NCBI GenBank assembly: GCA_029248745.1
Contig: JAQWIT010000010.1
Location: 62,001 to 126,000 of the forward strand
Source of the DNA: Gammaproteobacteria bacterium
GTDB lineage: Bacteria > Pseudomonadota > Gammaproteobacteria > Nitrosococcales > Methylophagaceae
Length of the DNA stretch: 64,000 nucleotides
Reading direction: 5' to 3'
The notes under the pieces were generated by a model, which was not told where the DNA came from, ran no database searches, and saw only the letters and a program-made list of their open reading frames with translations. The position numbers were made by a program, and so were the translations under genes. Positions 29,085-38,178 of the stretch are shown piece after piece. The first letter of the stretch is position 1; each line of letters starts with the position of its first letter.

Positions 29085-29884
29085 TGGCTCAGAAAAAGCT
29101 CAAAGCGAGAAAACGCTTCGGTCAAAATTTTTTACAAGATGAGATGGTCATTGCCGATATTGTAGGGGCTATCGATCCCGCTGCCGATCAGCATTTGGTT
29201 GAAATTGGACCAGGCCATGGTGCGATTACACAATATTTATTGCCAGATTGTCAGCGCATCGATGTGATTGAGCTAGATCGTGACTTAGTGCCATTGTTAC
29301 AACAAAAGTTTGGTCATTATGATCAGTTAACAATCCATGAAGCAGATGCATTGGCATTTGATTATAGGACAATAGTAACAGCTGGCGTCCCGCTTAGAGT
29401 GATCGGTAACTTACCTTATAATATCACGACCCCATTATTGTTCCATTTATTAGCTCAATCAGAATGTATTGCAGATATGTGTTTTATGTTGCAGCTGGAA
29501 GTTGTTGAGCGAATTTGTGCGCAACCAGGCTCTAAAACCTATGGTCGGTTGAGCATTATGATGCAATATCAGTGTGAAGCTGTGCAGCTATTTACCGTTC
29601 CACCTGAAGCATTTGTACCCAGACCGAAAGTGGATTCAGCGATTGTTTATTTAAAGCCACTGTCGACATGGCAGGGGGGTGATATGCCAATAGAGGCATT
29701 GAATAGAGTGGTCACGCAAGCATTTTCACAGCGTCGAAAAACCATTTCTAACACCTTGAAAAGTATCATGTCTCTGTCTGTGTTAGAAACATTAAATATT
29801 GATTTCAAACAACGTCCAGAAACAATTTCTGTCGAGCAGTATGTGGCCATTGCAGAAGCGTGGTTAGCTGAACAAAAACGATAA
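29084..29884 (+). CDS. ksgA: 16S rRNA dimethyladenosine transferase KsgA
   Basis: The 266-residue methyltransferase has KKRFGQNFL-type start KARKRFGQNFLQDE, the SAM motif LVEIGPGHGAIT, acidic loop IELDRDL, EADALAFD, and the catalytic NLPYNITTPLL motif. The C-terminal VPPEAFVPRPKVDSAIV and QAFSQRRKTISNTLK are canonical. It dimethylates A1518 and A1519 of 16S rRNA. The start is GTG 29084, overlapping pdxA by one base. It closes the lptD-surA-pdxA-ksgA operon; I see no obvious terminator before the hupB promoter 80 bases on. Confidence 0.97.
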   Translation: MAQKKLKARKRFGQNFLQDEMVIADIVGAIDPAADQHLVEIGPGHGAITQYLLPDCQRIDVIELDRDLVPLLQQKFGHYDQLTIHEADALAFDYRTIVTAGVPLRVIGNLPYNITTPLLFHLLAQSECIADMCFMLQLEVVERICAQPGSKTYGRLSIMMQYQCEAVQLFTVPPEAFVPRPKVDSAIVYLKPLSTWQGGDMPIEALNRVVTQAFSQRRKTISNTLKSIMSLSVLETLNIDFKQRPETISVEQYVAIAEAWLAEQKR

Positions 29885-29965
29885 GAAACGTAAAGACAGT
29901 AAAGCAACTTATTCAATTGATTTAATATTGATTGATGATGAATACTTAAATGCCTCTAAAATGGC

Positions 29966-29994
29966 TTGACACTCTTATTTTGCTGTAGTTAGAT
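29966..29994 (+). promoter_or_regulatory. Promoter of hupB and the downstream tRNAs
   Basis: A consensus -35 TTGACA (29966-29971) is followed after 17 bases by TTAGAT (29989-29994), or TAGATA with 18. It lies about 80 bases before the hupB start. Confidence 0.65.
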
Positions 29995-30073
29995 ACATAG
30001 TGCCTGCGTATTGCGTGGGCTAGAGCGACGCTGTTGGACAATAATATTACTAACTATGATGAGGAACTAAGTT

Positions 30074-30346
30074 GTGAATAAATCTGAACTGATTGATGCA
30101 ATTGCAAGTGCTGCCGATATTTCTAAAGCAAAAGCGGCTTTGGCTGTTGATGGTATGACATCTGCTGTAACGACTGCTTTAAGTGAAGGTAATCAAGTCA
30201 CTTTAGTTGGCTTTGGAACATTCTCTGTTCGCGACCGTGCAGCCCGGACAGGCCGTAACCCTCGCACAGGTGAAGAGATTAAAATTGCAGCTGCTAAGAT
30301 ACCTGCTTTTAAAGCTGGTAAAGCCTTAAAGGATGCTGTAAACTAG
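30074..30346 (+). CDS. hupB: DNA-binding protein HU
   Basis: The 90-residue protein is a standard [23 protein letters not shown] at the N terminus, [25 protein letters not shown] forming the DNA-binding arms with the GRNPxTG motif, and a final [13 protein letters not shown]. It bends and compacts DNA. It starts at GTG 30074 with GAGGAA about 12 bases upstream. tRNA-Val begins only 15 bases after its stop with no terminator between, so HU mRNA and two tRNAs are probably one transcript. ppiD follows the tRNAs, as in other gammaproteobacteria. Confidence 0.96.
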   Translation: MNKSELIDAIASAADISKAKAALAVDGMTSAVTTALSEGNQVTLVGFGTFSVRDRAARTGRNPRTGEEIKIAAAKIPAFKAGKALKDAVN

Positions 30347-30361
30347 CGTTTTTTTTCTGCA

Positions 30362-30437
30362 GGGTGCTTAGCTCAGCTGGGAGAGCATCGCCCTTACAAG
30401 GCGAGGGTCGGGGGTTCGATCCCCTCAGCACCCACCA
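30362..30437 (+). tRNA. tRNA-Val(TAC)
   Basis: The 76-base gene begins GGGTGCTTAGCTCAG, has anticodon loop CTTACAA (anticodon TAC), T loop GGTTCGATCC, acceptor GGGTGC/GCACCC and an encoded CCA. It sits 15 bases after hupB. Confidence 0.98.
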
Positions 30438-30445
30438 GAAAAATA

Positions 30446-30522
30446 GGAGCGGTAGTTCAGCTGGTTAGAATGCTGGCCTGTCACGCCGGAGGTCGCGGGT
30501 TCGAGTCCCGTCCGCTCCGCCA
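30446..30522 (+). tRNA. tRNA-Asp(GTC)
   Basis: The 77-base gene begins GGAGCGGTAGTTCAG, has anticodon loop CTGTCAC (anticodon GTC), T loop GGTTCGAGTC, acceptor GGAGCGG/CCGCTCC and an encoded CCA. It is 8 bases after tRNA-Val. Confidence 0.98.
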
Positions 30523-30532
30523 TCATGAATAG

Positions 30533-30562
30533 AAAGGCGCATAGAAATGCGCCTTTTTTTTT
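30533..30562 (+). terminator. Terminator of the hupB-tRNA transcript
   Basis: AAAGGCGCAT pairs with ATGCGCCTTT over a four-base loop, followed by a run of nine Ts. Confidence 0.92.
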
Positions 30563-30604
30563 GCTTTCAAGTAGCTAATGTAGGATTTTCTGTAGGTATA
30601 CCTT

Positions 30605-32494
30605 ATGTTACATTTCATTCGTGAACGAGCCCAAGGTTGGTTAGCATGGTTTATCGTTGGCTTGATTACTATTCCTTTTGCTTTATGGGGTGTTAATTCC
30701 TATATAACCGGGGCTTCTGATGTCGTTGTTGCGACGGTGAATGGTGAACGGATTAAACAGCGTGAGTTCCAACGTTCTTTGCAGCAATTCCGTGACAATA
30801 TACGCCAACAAATGGGGGATAGTTATGACCCGAGCTCATTTGACAATGCAGAAACAAAGCAATCTGTCCTAGATGGTTTAATCCAACAACGATTACTTTA
30901 CGCAGCAAATCAAGCAATGGGACAGCGAGTTACAGATACTGATATCAGTCTTGCTGTGCAGCAAACGGCGGCTTTTCAGGTTGATGGTCAATTCAATGTT
31001 GAACTTTATAAACAGTTACTGTCAAGAGCGGGCTATTCGCCAGCCAGTTACGAAGAACAATTACGGATGGATTTATTAGGTCGTGAACTAACGAATAATA
31101 TTCAGCGTACAGCGGTTGTCACTGAGTTTGAAATCGATAATTTGTTACAAATAGAAAAACAAAAGCGTGAATTAGCTTATGGTATCGTCGAATCAGCACC
31201 GTTGGCTGCTGATATTGAAATTAGCGATGCTGATGCAATGATGTTCTATGAAGTGAACCGTGGACGCTATACGACACCAGAACACTTGACTGTAGATTAT
31301 ATTGAATTGTCTGTTGCTGACTTAGCCGATAAAGTGGTTGTTGATGATACTTCATTGGCATCCTTTTATACTGATAATCAAAATCAATTTATGAGTCCTG
31401 AGCAGCGTAGGGCGAGTCATATCTTAATTGAAGGTGATACAGAAACGGCTTTAAAAGTATTGGCGGCTGCTGAGCATAGACTCAGTCAAGGTGAGGGCTT
31501 TGAAGTGGTTGCAAAAGAATTATCACAAGATACGGGGTCTGCAAGTGATGGTGGTGATCTCGGGTTTATGCAAGCTGGTGTGATGGGTGATGCTGCTTTC
31601 GACGATGCATTATTTGGCTTAGCGAATGTAGGTGATGTGAGCCAGATTGTTAAGACAGAGTATGGACATCATTTAATTAAATTGACTGATATCCAAGCGC
31701 CCGAAGGTAAAGCATTTGAAGAAGTAAAAGCTGATGTTGAGGCCAGTTATCGTCGACAACAAGCGGAACAATCCTTCTTTGAGGAGGCAGAATTGTTAGC
31801 CGAACTCAGTTATGAAAACCCTGATAGCCTCGATTTGGCGGCTGAAGAATTAGGGTTAGAGATTAAAACGTCAGATAGTTTTACACGTGAAGGCGGTAAA
31901 GGCATAGCACAGAATATTAAGCTTGTTAATATTGCATTTAGTGATGATGTGTTAATTGAAGATTTAAATAGTACAGTGATCGAGTTATTTGCTACGCATT
32001 TGGTCGTTGTACACAAGAAAAACCATCAATTATCGAGTCAACTGCCTTTTGAAACTGTTGCGACAGAGATAAAGGAACAATTGAAACTGGTACGTGCACA
32101 TGAAAAGGCCGGTGAAGTGGGCATAACTGTATTAAATCAGCTTGAAGAAGGCCAAGCCGCGGTCGATTTATTCAAAGCAGGACAATGGCATGAGGTGACT
32201 GTTGTTGGTCGTAGCCAAATGGCAATCGATCGTGAGGTGCTTGATGCGGCTTATGCGATGAAAAAGCCAGCTGAACAGCCTGTCTATCACGGTTTTAGTT
32301 TGAGTAATGGTGATTATGCCGTTGTGAAACTGAAGCGTGTTATTGAGGGTGATATTGATACTGCATCAGTTCAAGATCGTGCAGGTTTATCTGCTTACCT
32401 TGCCAGGAATGATGGCAACAGTGAATTAAAAGCATTTTTAGCGAGTTTAAAAGCAGAAGCGGATATTGAGATTTCCCCGGGCTTTTTAAAGTAA
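30605..32494 (+). CDS. ppiD: Membrane-anchored periplasmic folding factor PpiD
   Basis: The 629-residue protein has one N-terminal membrane anchor (RAQGWLAWFIVGLITIPFALWG at about 8-30), then a SurA-like chaperone region (VVATVNGERIKQREFQRSLQ). A parvulin domain at about 260-365 has RRASHILIEG, GGDLGFMQAGVMGDAAFDDALF and VKTEYGHHLIKLTDIQ. A long C-terminal chaperone part follows. It works at the Sec translocon on newly exported proteins. The order hupB-tRNAs-ppiD-fabI is conserved in gammaproteobacteria such as Pseudomonas. Terminators lie both before and after it, so it is transcribed alone. Confidence 0.95.
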   Translation: MLHFIRERAQGWLAWFIVGLITIPFALWGVNSYITGASDVVVATVNGERIKQREFQRSLQQFRDNIRQQMGDSYDPSSFDNAETKQSVLDGLIQQRLLYAANQAMGQRVTDTDISLAVQQTAAFQVDGQFNVELYKQLLSRAGYSPASYEEQLRMDLLGRELTNNIQRTAVVTEFEIDNLLQIEKQKRELAYGIVESAPLAADIEISDADAMMFYEVNRGRYTTPEHLTVDYIELSVADLADKVVVDDTSLASFYTDNQNQFMSPEQRRASHILIEGDTETALKVLAAAEHRLSQGEGFEVVAKELSQDTGSASDGGDLGFMQAGVMGDAAFDDALFGLANVGDVSQIVKTEYGHHLIKLTDIQAPEGKAFEEVKADVEASYRRQQAEQSFFEEAELLAELSYENPDSLDLAAEELGLEIKTSDSFTREGGKGIAQNIKLVNIAFSDDVLIEDLNSTVIELFATHLVVVHKKNHQLSSQLPFETVATEIKEQLKLVRAHEKAGEVGITVLNQLEEGQAAVDLFKAGQWHEVTVVGRSQMAIDREVLDAAYAMKKPAEQPVYHGFSLSNGDYAVVKLKRVIEGDIDTASVQDRAGLSAYLARNDGNSELKAFLASLKAEADIEISPGFLK

Positions 32495-32514
32495 TAACGC
32501 TATATGACAGATAC

Positions 32515-32543
32515 AAAAAAGGCGCTTATACAGCGCCTTTTTT
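32515..32543. terminator. Bidirectional terminator between ppiD and fabI
   Basis: GGCGCT/AGCGCC stem with a five-base loop, six As before and six Ts after, serves both converging genes. Confidence 0.9.
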
Positions 32544-32567
32544 ATTTGCGATTAGTTAACTATTTTT

Positions 32568-33356
32568 TTATTTGTCACCGATACCAATAATGTTATAGCC
32601 GGCATCGACATAAGTAATTTCACCCGTTACACCTGATGCTAAATCTGAACACAAGAAAGCAGCAACATTACCGACTTCTTCGATGGTGACGTTGCGGCGC
32701 AATGGTGAGTTTCGTTCGCCGTAAGCGAGCATTTTGCCAAAATCACCTATACCCGCAGCAGCGAGTGTTTTTATTGGGCCAGCCGAGATGGCATTAACAC
32801 GAATACCTTCCTCACCGAGTGAGTAGGCCATGTAGCGAACATTCGCTTCGAGCGCTGCTTTGGCTACGCCCATGACATTGTAATTCTCGATAGCGCGAAC
32901 GGCACCTAGGTAGCTCAATGTGAGTAATGAACCGTTACGGCCGGCCATCATGTTTTTACCTGCTTTAGCTAAAGCGGCAAAACTATACGCGCTGATATCA
33001 TGTGCTAATGCAAAACCATCACGGGTAACGCTATCGACATAACTGCCTTGTAGTTGCTCGCGGGGTGCAAAACCGACAGAATGGATGATTGTGTCTAAAC
33101 CATCCCATTTTTGTCCGAGTTGTTTAAAAACGGCATTGATTTGTTCATCGCTAGCGACATCACAAGGAAAGAGCAATGATGAATCAGTACCACATTGATC
33201 GGCTATTTTTTCAACACGAGACTTAAGTTTTTCCGTTTGATAAGTAAAGGCAATTTCTGCCCCTTCACGTGCCATCGCTAATGCGATACCAGCTGCGATT
33301 GAACGTGGGCTGGCAACACCAACAATTAATACCCGTTTGCCTTGTAAAAACCCCAT
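32568..33356 (-). CDS. fabI: Enoyl-[acyl-carrier-protein] reductase (NADH)
   Basis: The 262-residue short-chain reductase has [24 protein letters not shown] (NAD-binding with the FabI-type GxxxxxSxA), [12 protein letters not shown], and [11 protein letters not shown]. The catalytic pair is Tyr/Lys in [10 protein letters not shown]...[10 protein letters not shown] and the later [33 protein letters not shown] is the substrate loop, and it ends [16 protein letters not shown]. It reduces enoyl-ACP in fatty acid elongation and is the triclosan target type. It is divergent from the solute-binding protein gene. Confidence 0.97.
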   Translation of the reverse strand: MGFLQGKRVLIVGVASPRSIAAGIALAMAREGAEIAFTYQTEKLKSRVEKIADQCGTDSSLLFPCDVASDEQINAVFKQLGQKWDGLDTIIHSVGFAPREQLQGSYVDSVTRDGFALAHDISAYSFAALAKAGKNMMAGRNGSLLTLSYLGAVRAIENYNVMGVAKAALEANVRYMAYSLGEEGIRVNAISAGPIKTLAAAGIGDFGKMLAYGERNSPLRRNVTIEEVGNVAAFLCSDLASGVTGEITYVDAGYNIIGIGDK

Positions 33357-33485
33357 GGGTTATCTCCTAAATTTGCGAATGAACGATTAAATTGGTCTAT
33401 TTTACCTGCTTATGGGTAAGGCAGTCACTTTCTGAACTGTTTATAATGATGACACTCTTAGAATTGGGCAAAATAGGTTGATACA

Positions 33486-35633
33486 ATGCGACGATTTTTA
33501 TCGTGCTTTAATGTGGTTATTTTTTGTTGTCTGACGGGTTGTCAGTGGGGTGCGATTAATTCACCTTACCCCGAACAGCAACTCAAAGAGAATATCTTAT
33601 ATAGTTCTTTTACTCTAAGGCCTAAACATCTTGATCCTGCACGTTCTTATAGTTCAAATGAAGTACAATTCACAGGGCAGATTTATGAGCCGCCGCTGCA
33701 ATATCATTATCTAAAGCGTCCTTATGAGTTGATGCCATTAACGGCAACAGCAATGCCAGTTGTCAGGTATTTGAATGAACTTGGTGAATTGGTTACGAAT
33801 GATAGCGGTGATGTGGCATATAGTGTTTATACAGTGTCTATCAAGGAAGGTATCCAGTTTCAGCCCCATCCTGCATTTGCAAGAGATGATGCCGGTGAAT
33901 TGCTTTATCATAATCTGACAGAAGAAGCAATAGAACCGATTCAAACATTATCAGACTTTGAGCACACCGGAAGCCGTGAATTAACGGCAGAAGATTATGT
34001 TTATCAAATAAAACGTTTAGCGAGCCCTAAGATACATTCACCTATCTTAGGTTTGATGAGTGAATATATAGTGGGATTGTCTGATTATGCGGCTAGTTTG
34101 AGAGAGCTCACCAAACAAGGACAAGCCATTGATTTGCGTGCGGGAGATATTTCAGGCGTCCGTGTGCTTGATCGTTATCGTTACGAAATCAAGGTATTTG
34201 GACAATACCCTCAATTGCGTTATTGGTTGGCGATGCCATTTTTTTCAGCTGTTCCGTGGGAAGCTGATGCTATGTATCGACAAGCTGGTTTGATCAAACG
34301 CAATATTACCATGGACTGGTTTCCTGTTGGGACAGGGCCTTTCCGTTTAACGGAAAATAACCCAAATAGCCGCATGATCTTAGAAAAGAACCCAAATTAT
34401 CGATCAGACACTTATCCAGAAGAGGGCGAGCCTGGTGATGAAAAAATGGGTTTATTAACGAATGCTGGTGAGTTAGTGCCGTTCGTTGATAAAGTCGTGT
34501 TTTTATTAGAGAAAGAGCAAACCTCTTATTGGAATAAATTCCTACAAGGTTATTACGATGTCAGTGGCATCAGCTCGGATAGTTTTGAGCAAGCGATTCA
34601 AGTGGGTAATGGCGGTGAATTTGGTTTGAGTGATGAGATGATTGCGCAAGGCGTTTCATTAAGAACGGCTATTGGCACATCTACTTATTATATGGGATTC
34701 AATATGCTGGACACTGTTGTTGGTGGTTTGTCCGATTCTGCAAAAAAACTAAGGCAGGCGATTTCTATTGCAATTGATTACGAAGAATATATTTCTATCT
34801 TTTTAAATGGTCGTGGTATCGCTGCACAAGGCCCAATACCGCCCGGTATTTTTGGCTATGAAGAAGGTGAGGCTGGTGTTAATCCTTATGTTTATGAATG
34901 GCAGGATGAACGTGTGCAACGTCAGTCGCTTGAGCGAGCCAAAGCTTTGCTGGTTGATGCGGGTTATCCAGATGGTCGTGATGCTAAAACAGGTGTACCG
35001 TTGACGCTTAATTTGGATGTGCCGGCTAGTGGACCAGCAGCCAGAGCCACGTTCGATTGGTTACGAAAACAGTTCCAAAAACTGGGTATTCAATTAGTGG
35101 TAAGAAGCACGGACTATAATCGTTTTCAAGACAAGATGCGAAATGGTCAGGCACAGTTATTTCAATGGGGATGGAATGCGGATTACCCTGATCCGGAAAA
35201 CTTCTTTTTTCTGCTTTATGGCCCGAATAGTAAAGCTGTTCATAGCGGTGAAAATGCAGCTAATTACGATAATCCGGAGTTTGATTATTTATTTGAACAA
35301 ATGAAGGTGATGCCGAATACGGCTTCACGGCGAACATTAATCGATCGCATGTTGGTGATTATTAGGGAAGATTCACCTTGGGTATGGGGATATCACCCTA
35401 AACAGTTTTCACTTTATCACTCGTGGAATCACAATGTGAAACCCAATTTGATGGCAAATAATACGATGAAATATCGGCGAATTGACGCAGAAAAACGTTT
35501 TGCCCTTCAGCAAGTCTGGAATCGGCCGATACTATGGCCGTTGTTGGTATTATTTTTGGCTATCATTTTGTTAATTTTGCCGGCTGGTTGGGTTTATTTT
35601 AGAAAAAAACATAAAAAATTGGTTTTGAAGTGA
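33486..35633 (+). CDS. Family 5 extracellular solute-binding (peptide-type) lipoprotein with C-terminal membrane segment
   Basis: The 715-residue protein has a lipobox LTGC with the modified cysteine at C19, then the SBP_bac_5 fold: LRPKHLDPARSYSSNEVQ near the start, the PVGTGPFRLTENNPNSRMILEKNPNY motif, QAISIAIDYEEYISIFLNGRG, GWNADYPDPENFFFLLYGPNS and a C-terminal lobe. Unlike ordinary members it ends with a hydrophobic helix at about 683-703 (ILWPLLVLFLAIILLILPAGW) followed by a basic tail. In Pseudomonas the region beside fabI encodes a complete peptide ABC transporter. Here only the binding protein is present and no permease or ATPase adjoins it; one lone permease is at 57.8 kb. The substrate is unknown; peptides are most likely from the family. 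Confidence 0.85.
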   Translation: MRRFLSCFNVVIFCCLTGCQWGAINSPYPEQQLKENILYSSFTLRPKHLDPARSYSSNEVQFTGQIYEPPLQYHYLKRPYELMPLTATAMPVVRYLNELGELVTNDSGDVAYSVYTVSIKEGIQFQPHPAFARDDAGELLYHNLTEEAIEPIQTLSDFEHTGSRELTAEDYVYQIKRLASPKIHSPILGLMSEYIVGLSDYAASLRELTKQGQAIDLRAGDISGVRVLDRYRYEIKVFGQYPQLRYWLAMPFFSAVPWEADAMYRQAGLIKRNITMDWFPVGTGPFRLTENNPNSRMILEKNPNYRSDTYPEEGEPGDEKMGLLTNAGELVPFVDKVVFLLEKEQTSYWNKFLQGYYDVSGISSDSFEQAIQVGNGGEFGLSDEMIAQGVSLRTAIGTSTYYMGFNMLDTVVGGLSDSAKKLRQAISIAIDYEEYISIFLNGRGIAAQGPIPPGIFGYEEGEAGVNPYVYEWQDERVQRQSLERAKALLVDAGYPDGRDAKTGVPLTLNLDVPASGPAARATFDWLRKQFQKLGIQLVVRSTDYNRFQDKMRNGQAQLFQWGWNADYPDPENFFFLLYGPNSKAVHSGENAANYDNPEFDYLFEQMKVMPNTASRRTLIDRMLVIIREDSPWVWGYHPKQFSLYHSWNHNVKPNLMANNTMKYRRIDAEKRFALQQVWNRPILWPLLVLFLAIILLILPAGWVYFRKKHKKLVLK

Positions 35634-35736
35634 TCCTAGTTCAATTTTTTAAATAGCCTTGGGTAAAATTGCCTCAACAAATAGCAGCCCAGTTTGGGCA
35701 AAATAATAATAATTTAGCGTAGATGAGGGTGATTGA

Positions 35737-36516
35737 GTGGATTTAGCTACGCTGATCTGAGCTGTTGCGGCTTGGGCGTTAATTATTACAACGATTGCAT
35801 TAGGTTCTTGTGCGTTGGTTTTTATCAATGCACCTTCGATAATGATAGTCCTTGGCGGTACTTTTGCTGTTGTGATGATGCGGTTCACTCTAAGCCAGTT
35901 CTTGGGTGCATTTAAAACCGCTGGTGAAGCGTTTTCACATAAAGGTGAATCAGCAGAAGAATTAATTGCTGCTGTTGTTGAATTAGCCACGGTTGCTCGT
36001 AATGAAGCTCTGTTAGCTCAAGAAGGTCGTGAGATTAATAATCCTGTTTTTGCGAACGGGTATCACCATGTTGGTCGATGATCATGAACCAAGCATTGTG
36101 CGTAAATCATTGACGGCTGAAATGAACGAGACAGTTGCACGTCATAGTATTGGACAGGCTATATTCAAACAAATCGGTGACGCGAGTCCTGCAATGGGCA
36201 TGATTGGAACGCTGGTTGGTCTAGTTCAAATGCTATCAAATATGTCTGACCCAAAATCGATTGGCCACGCTATGGCAGTGGCATTATTGACAACATTATA
36301 TGGTGCGATGTTAGCTAACATGTTTGCTTTGCCTTTTTTAGATAAATTAGCTCTGCGTAGTACTGAATAACAATTGAAAAAGAACGTTATTATTACCAGT
36401 GTATTAGGTGTCAGGAAGGCCAGAACCCCATAGTTTTAGAAGACATGCTTAAGAATTATCTACCTTCTTCTAAGCGTGATGCTGAGTTACCTGATGCGGG
36501 AGAAGCTGCGGAATAA
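35737..36516 (+). pseudogene. motA: Broken flagellar stator protein MotA/PomA
   Basis: GTG 35737 reads VDLATLI, then TGA 35758-35760. The frame continues with membrane segments and SIMIVLGGTFAVVMMRFTLSQFLGAFKTAGEAF, like PomA. A frameshift near 36040 moves to TGITMLVDDHEPSIVRKSL and DASPAMGMIGTLVGLVQMLSNM, then ALLTTLYGAMLANMFALP, the stator signature. TAA 36368-36370 interrupts where Glu is expected. A last shift near 36412 restores EGQNPIVLEDMLKNYLPSSKRDAELP and TAA at 36514-36516, overlapping the motB ATG. Two nonsense codons and two shifts leave no functional stator. It is transcriptionally downstream of the solute-binding gene. Confidence 0.93.
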
Positions 36517-37411
36517 TGGAAGACGGCGGACCAGAACATAAATGTCCTCCTGAGGGGTTTCCAGCCTATATGGGCACATTTGCAGACTTGATGCCTTTGC
36601 TGATGTGTTTCTTTGTTTTATTATTCTCTTTTGCTGAAATGGATGCATTAAAATACAAGATGGTGGTCAAGTCATTAGATAATGCCTTTGGTGTACAATG
36701 TGAAGCCGCGGCGAATGAAATTCCGAAAGCAACGAGTATTATTGCTCAAGAGTTTAGCCGGGGTGAACCAAGGCCAACGCCATTGAAAGAAGTTCGACAA
36801 TACACGATTGATGAGACAAGAGATGCGCTGAAAGTTAAAATTGATGCTGAAGCGTTTGCAAAACAAGAAGCAGAAGAATCAGCTGAAGAAGCAGAGAAAT
36901 TCAAAGAAGCTTTAGAGGTTGAAATCGCTGAAGGCCTTATTGACGTTGAGACACAGCTCCAACGTATTGTTATTCGTATCCGTGAAAAAGGCTCTTTTCC
37001 ATCAGGTTGTGCGCGGCTTAATCGGGACTTCGTTCCTTTCTTAGATAAAATTCATGATGTTTTATTGAATACTGATGGTAAAATTGGAGTCGCTGGTCAA
37101 ACGGACAATATTCCTATTAGTACACCACGTTACCGTTCTAATTGGGAATTATCGACGTCACGGGCGACTTCGGTTGTGCATGAGTTCCTAAAAACAGGTG
37201 AAATTCCTGCTGATCGTTTTGTATTAGAAGTTTATGCGGAACACAATCTTTAATGCCAAACGATACGTCGAAGCACCGTGCCAAAAACAGACAGGTCGAG
37301 ATTATCGTGTTGAAATCTTCTGTGAAAGCCGAATTGACACAATCGATTGAGCAGTTGAATGAGAATTATGAGTCAGTAGAGGGTAAAATCACTGACGCAC
37401 AGAAAGAATAA
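36516..37411 (+). pseudogene. motB: Frameshifted flagellar stator protein MotB/PomB
   Basis: From ATG 36516 the frame has AYMGTFADLMPLLMCFFVLLFSFAEMD, the single membrane helix with the essential ion-binding Asp still present. A periplasmic linker and the OmpA-like domain follow (GKIGVAGQTDNIPI, NWELSTSRATSVVHEFLKTG). At about 37236 one base is lost: the frame stops at 37251-37253, while the next frame carries GTQSLMPNDTSKHRAKNRQVEIIVLK, the end of the peptidoglycan-binding domain, to TAA 37409-37411. The truncated product lacks the last strand and the Arg-rich motif of the domain. It is less damaged than motA, which suggests that motA failed first or that selection ended together. Confidence 0.88.
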
Positions 37412-37488
37412 ATTAGCCTATGCATTACTGTTCATTAACGTGTTTGCAGAGATGTTAGGCGTTATTGAATGAGAGAATATAGAAATTC

Positions 37489-38133
37489 ATGCAAGCATTT
37501 AATGTAGAACAAGGTGTTGTGATTCCATTAGATAGGCCTAATGTAGATACCGATGCGATCATCCCTAAGCAGTTTTTAAAATCCATTCGTCGTAGCGGCT
37601 TTGGTCACAATCTATTTGATGAGTGGCGTTATTTAGATCTGGGGCAGCCCGGTGAGTCTTGTGAAGGTCGTCCACTCAATATGGACTTTGTCCTCAACCA
37701 GCAGCGCTATCAAGGTGGTAATATTTTGTTAGCCCGTGAAAACTTTGGCTGTGGCTCTAGTCGAGAGCATGCAGTTTGGGCATTGGAAGATTTTGGTATC
37801 CGCGCTGTTATTGCCCCAAGCTTTGCAGATATATTTTTCAATAACACGAGTAAAAACGGAGTTTTAGCGATTGTCCTTGCCGAAGATATTATTGAGTGTT
37901 TATTTCAATCTGTGTTGGCAACAACGGGTTTTGAGTTAAAAATAGACTTGCCCCAGCAACAAGTTAATTTACCAGATGGTTCGACCATTTTCTTTGAAGT
38001 TGATGCTTTTAAGAAAGATTGTTTAGTGCGTGGATTAGATGATATTGGTCTGACCTTGCAGCATACAGATGAAATTAAAGCCTACGAACAACAACGTCAA
38101 CAAACTGCACCGTGGTTATTCCCGTCAGCTTAG
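37489..38133 (+). CDS. leuD: 3-isopropylmalate dehydratase small subunit
   Basis: The 214-residue protein has the LeuD swivel domain: [39 protein letters not shown] with the conserved GCGSSREHA, and [20 protein letters not shown]. With LeuC it isomerises 2-isopropylmalate to 3-isopropylmalate. The large subunit leuC, which almost always lies directly upstream, is not in the window: the dead motB ends 77 bases before. leuB follows after 45 bases. Confidence 0.96.
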   Translation: MQAFNVEQGVVIPLDRPNVDTDAIIPKQFLKSIRRSGFGHNLFDEWRYLDLGQPGESCEGRPLNMDFVLNQQRYQGGNILLARENFGCGSSREHAVWALEDFGIRAVIAPSFADIFFNNTSKNGVLAIVLAEDIIECLFQSVLATTGFELKIDLPQQQVNLPDGSTIFFEVDAFKKDCLVRGLDDIGLTLQHTDEIKAYEQQRQQTAPWLFPSA

Positions 38134-38178
38134 TTGATTTTATATCCCCATTATTTTAGATAACAGTAAGAAGAGAAC

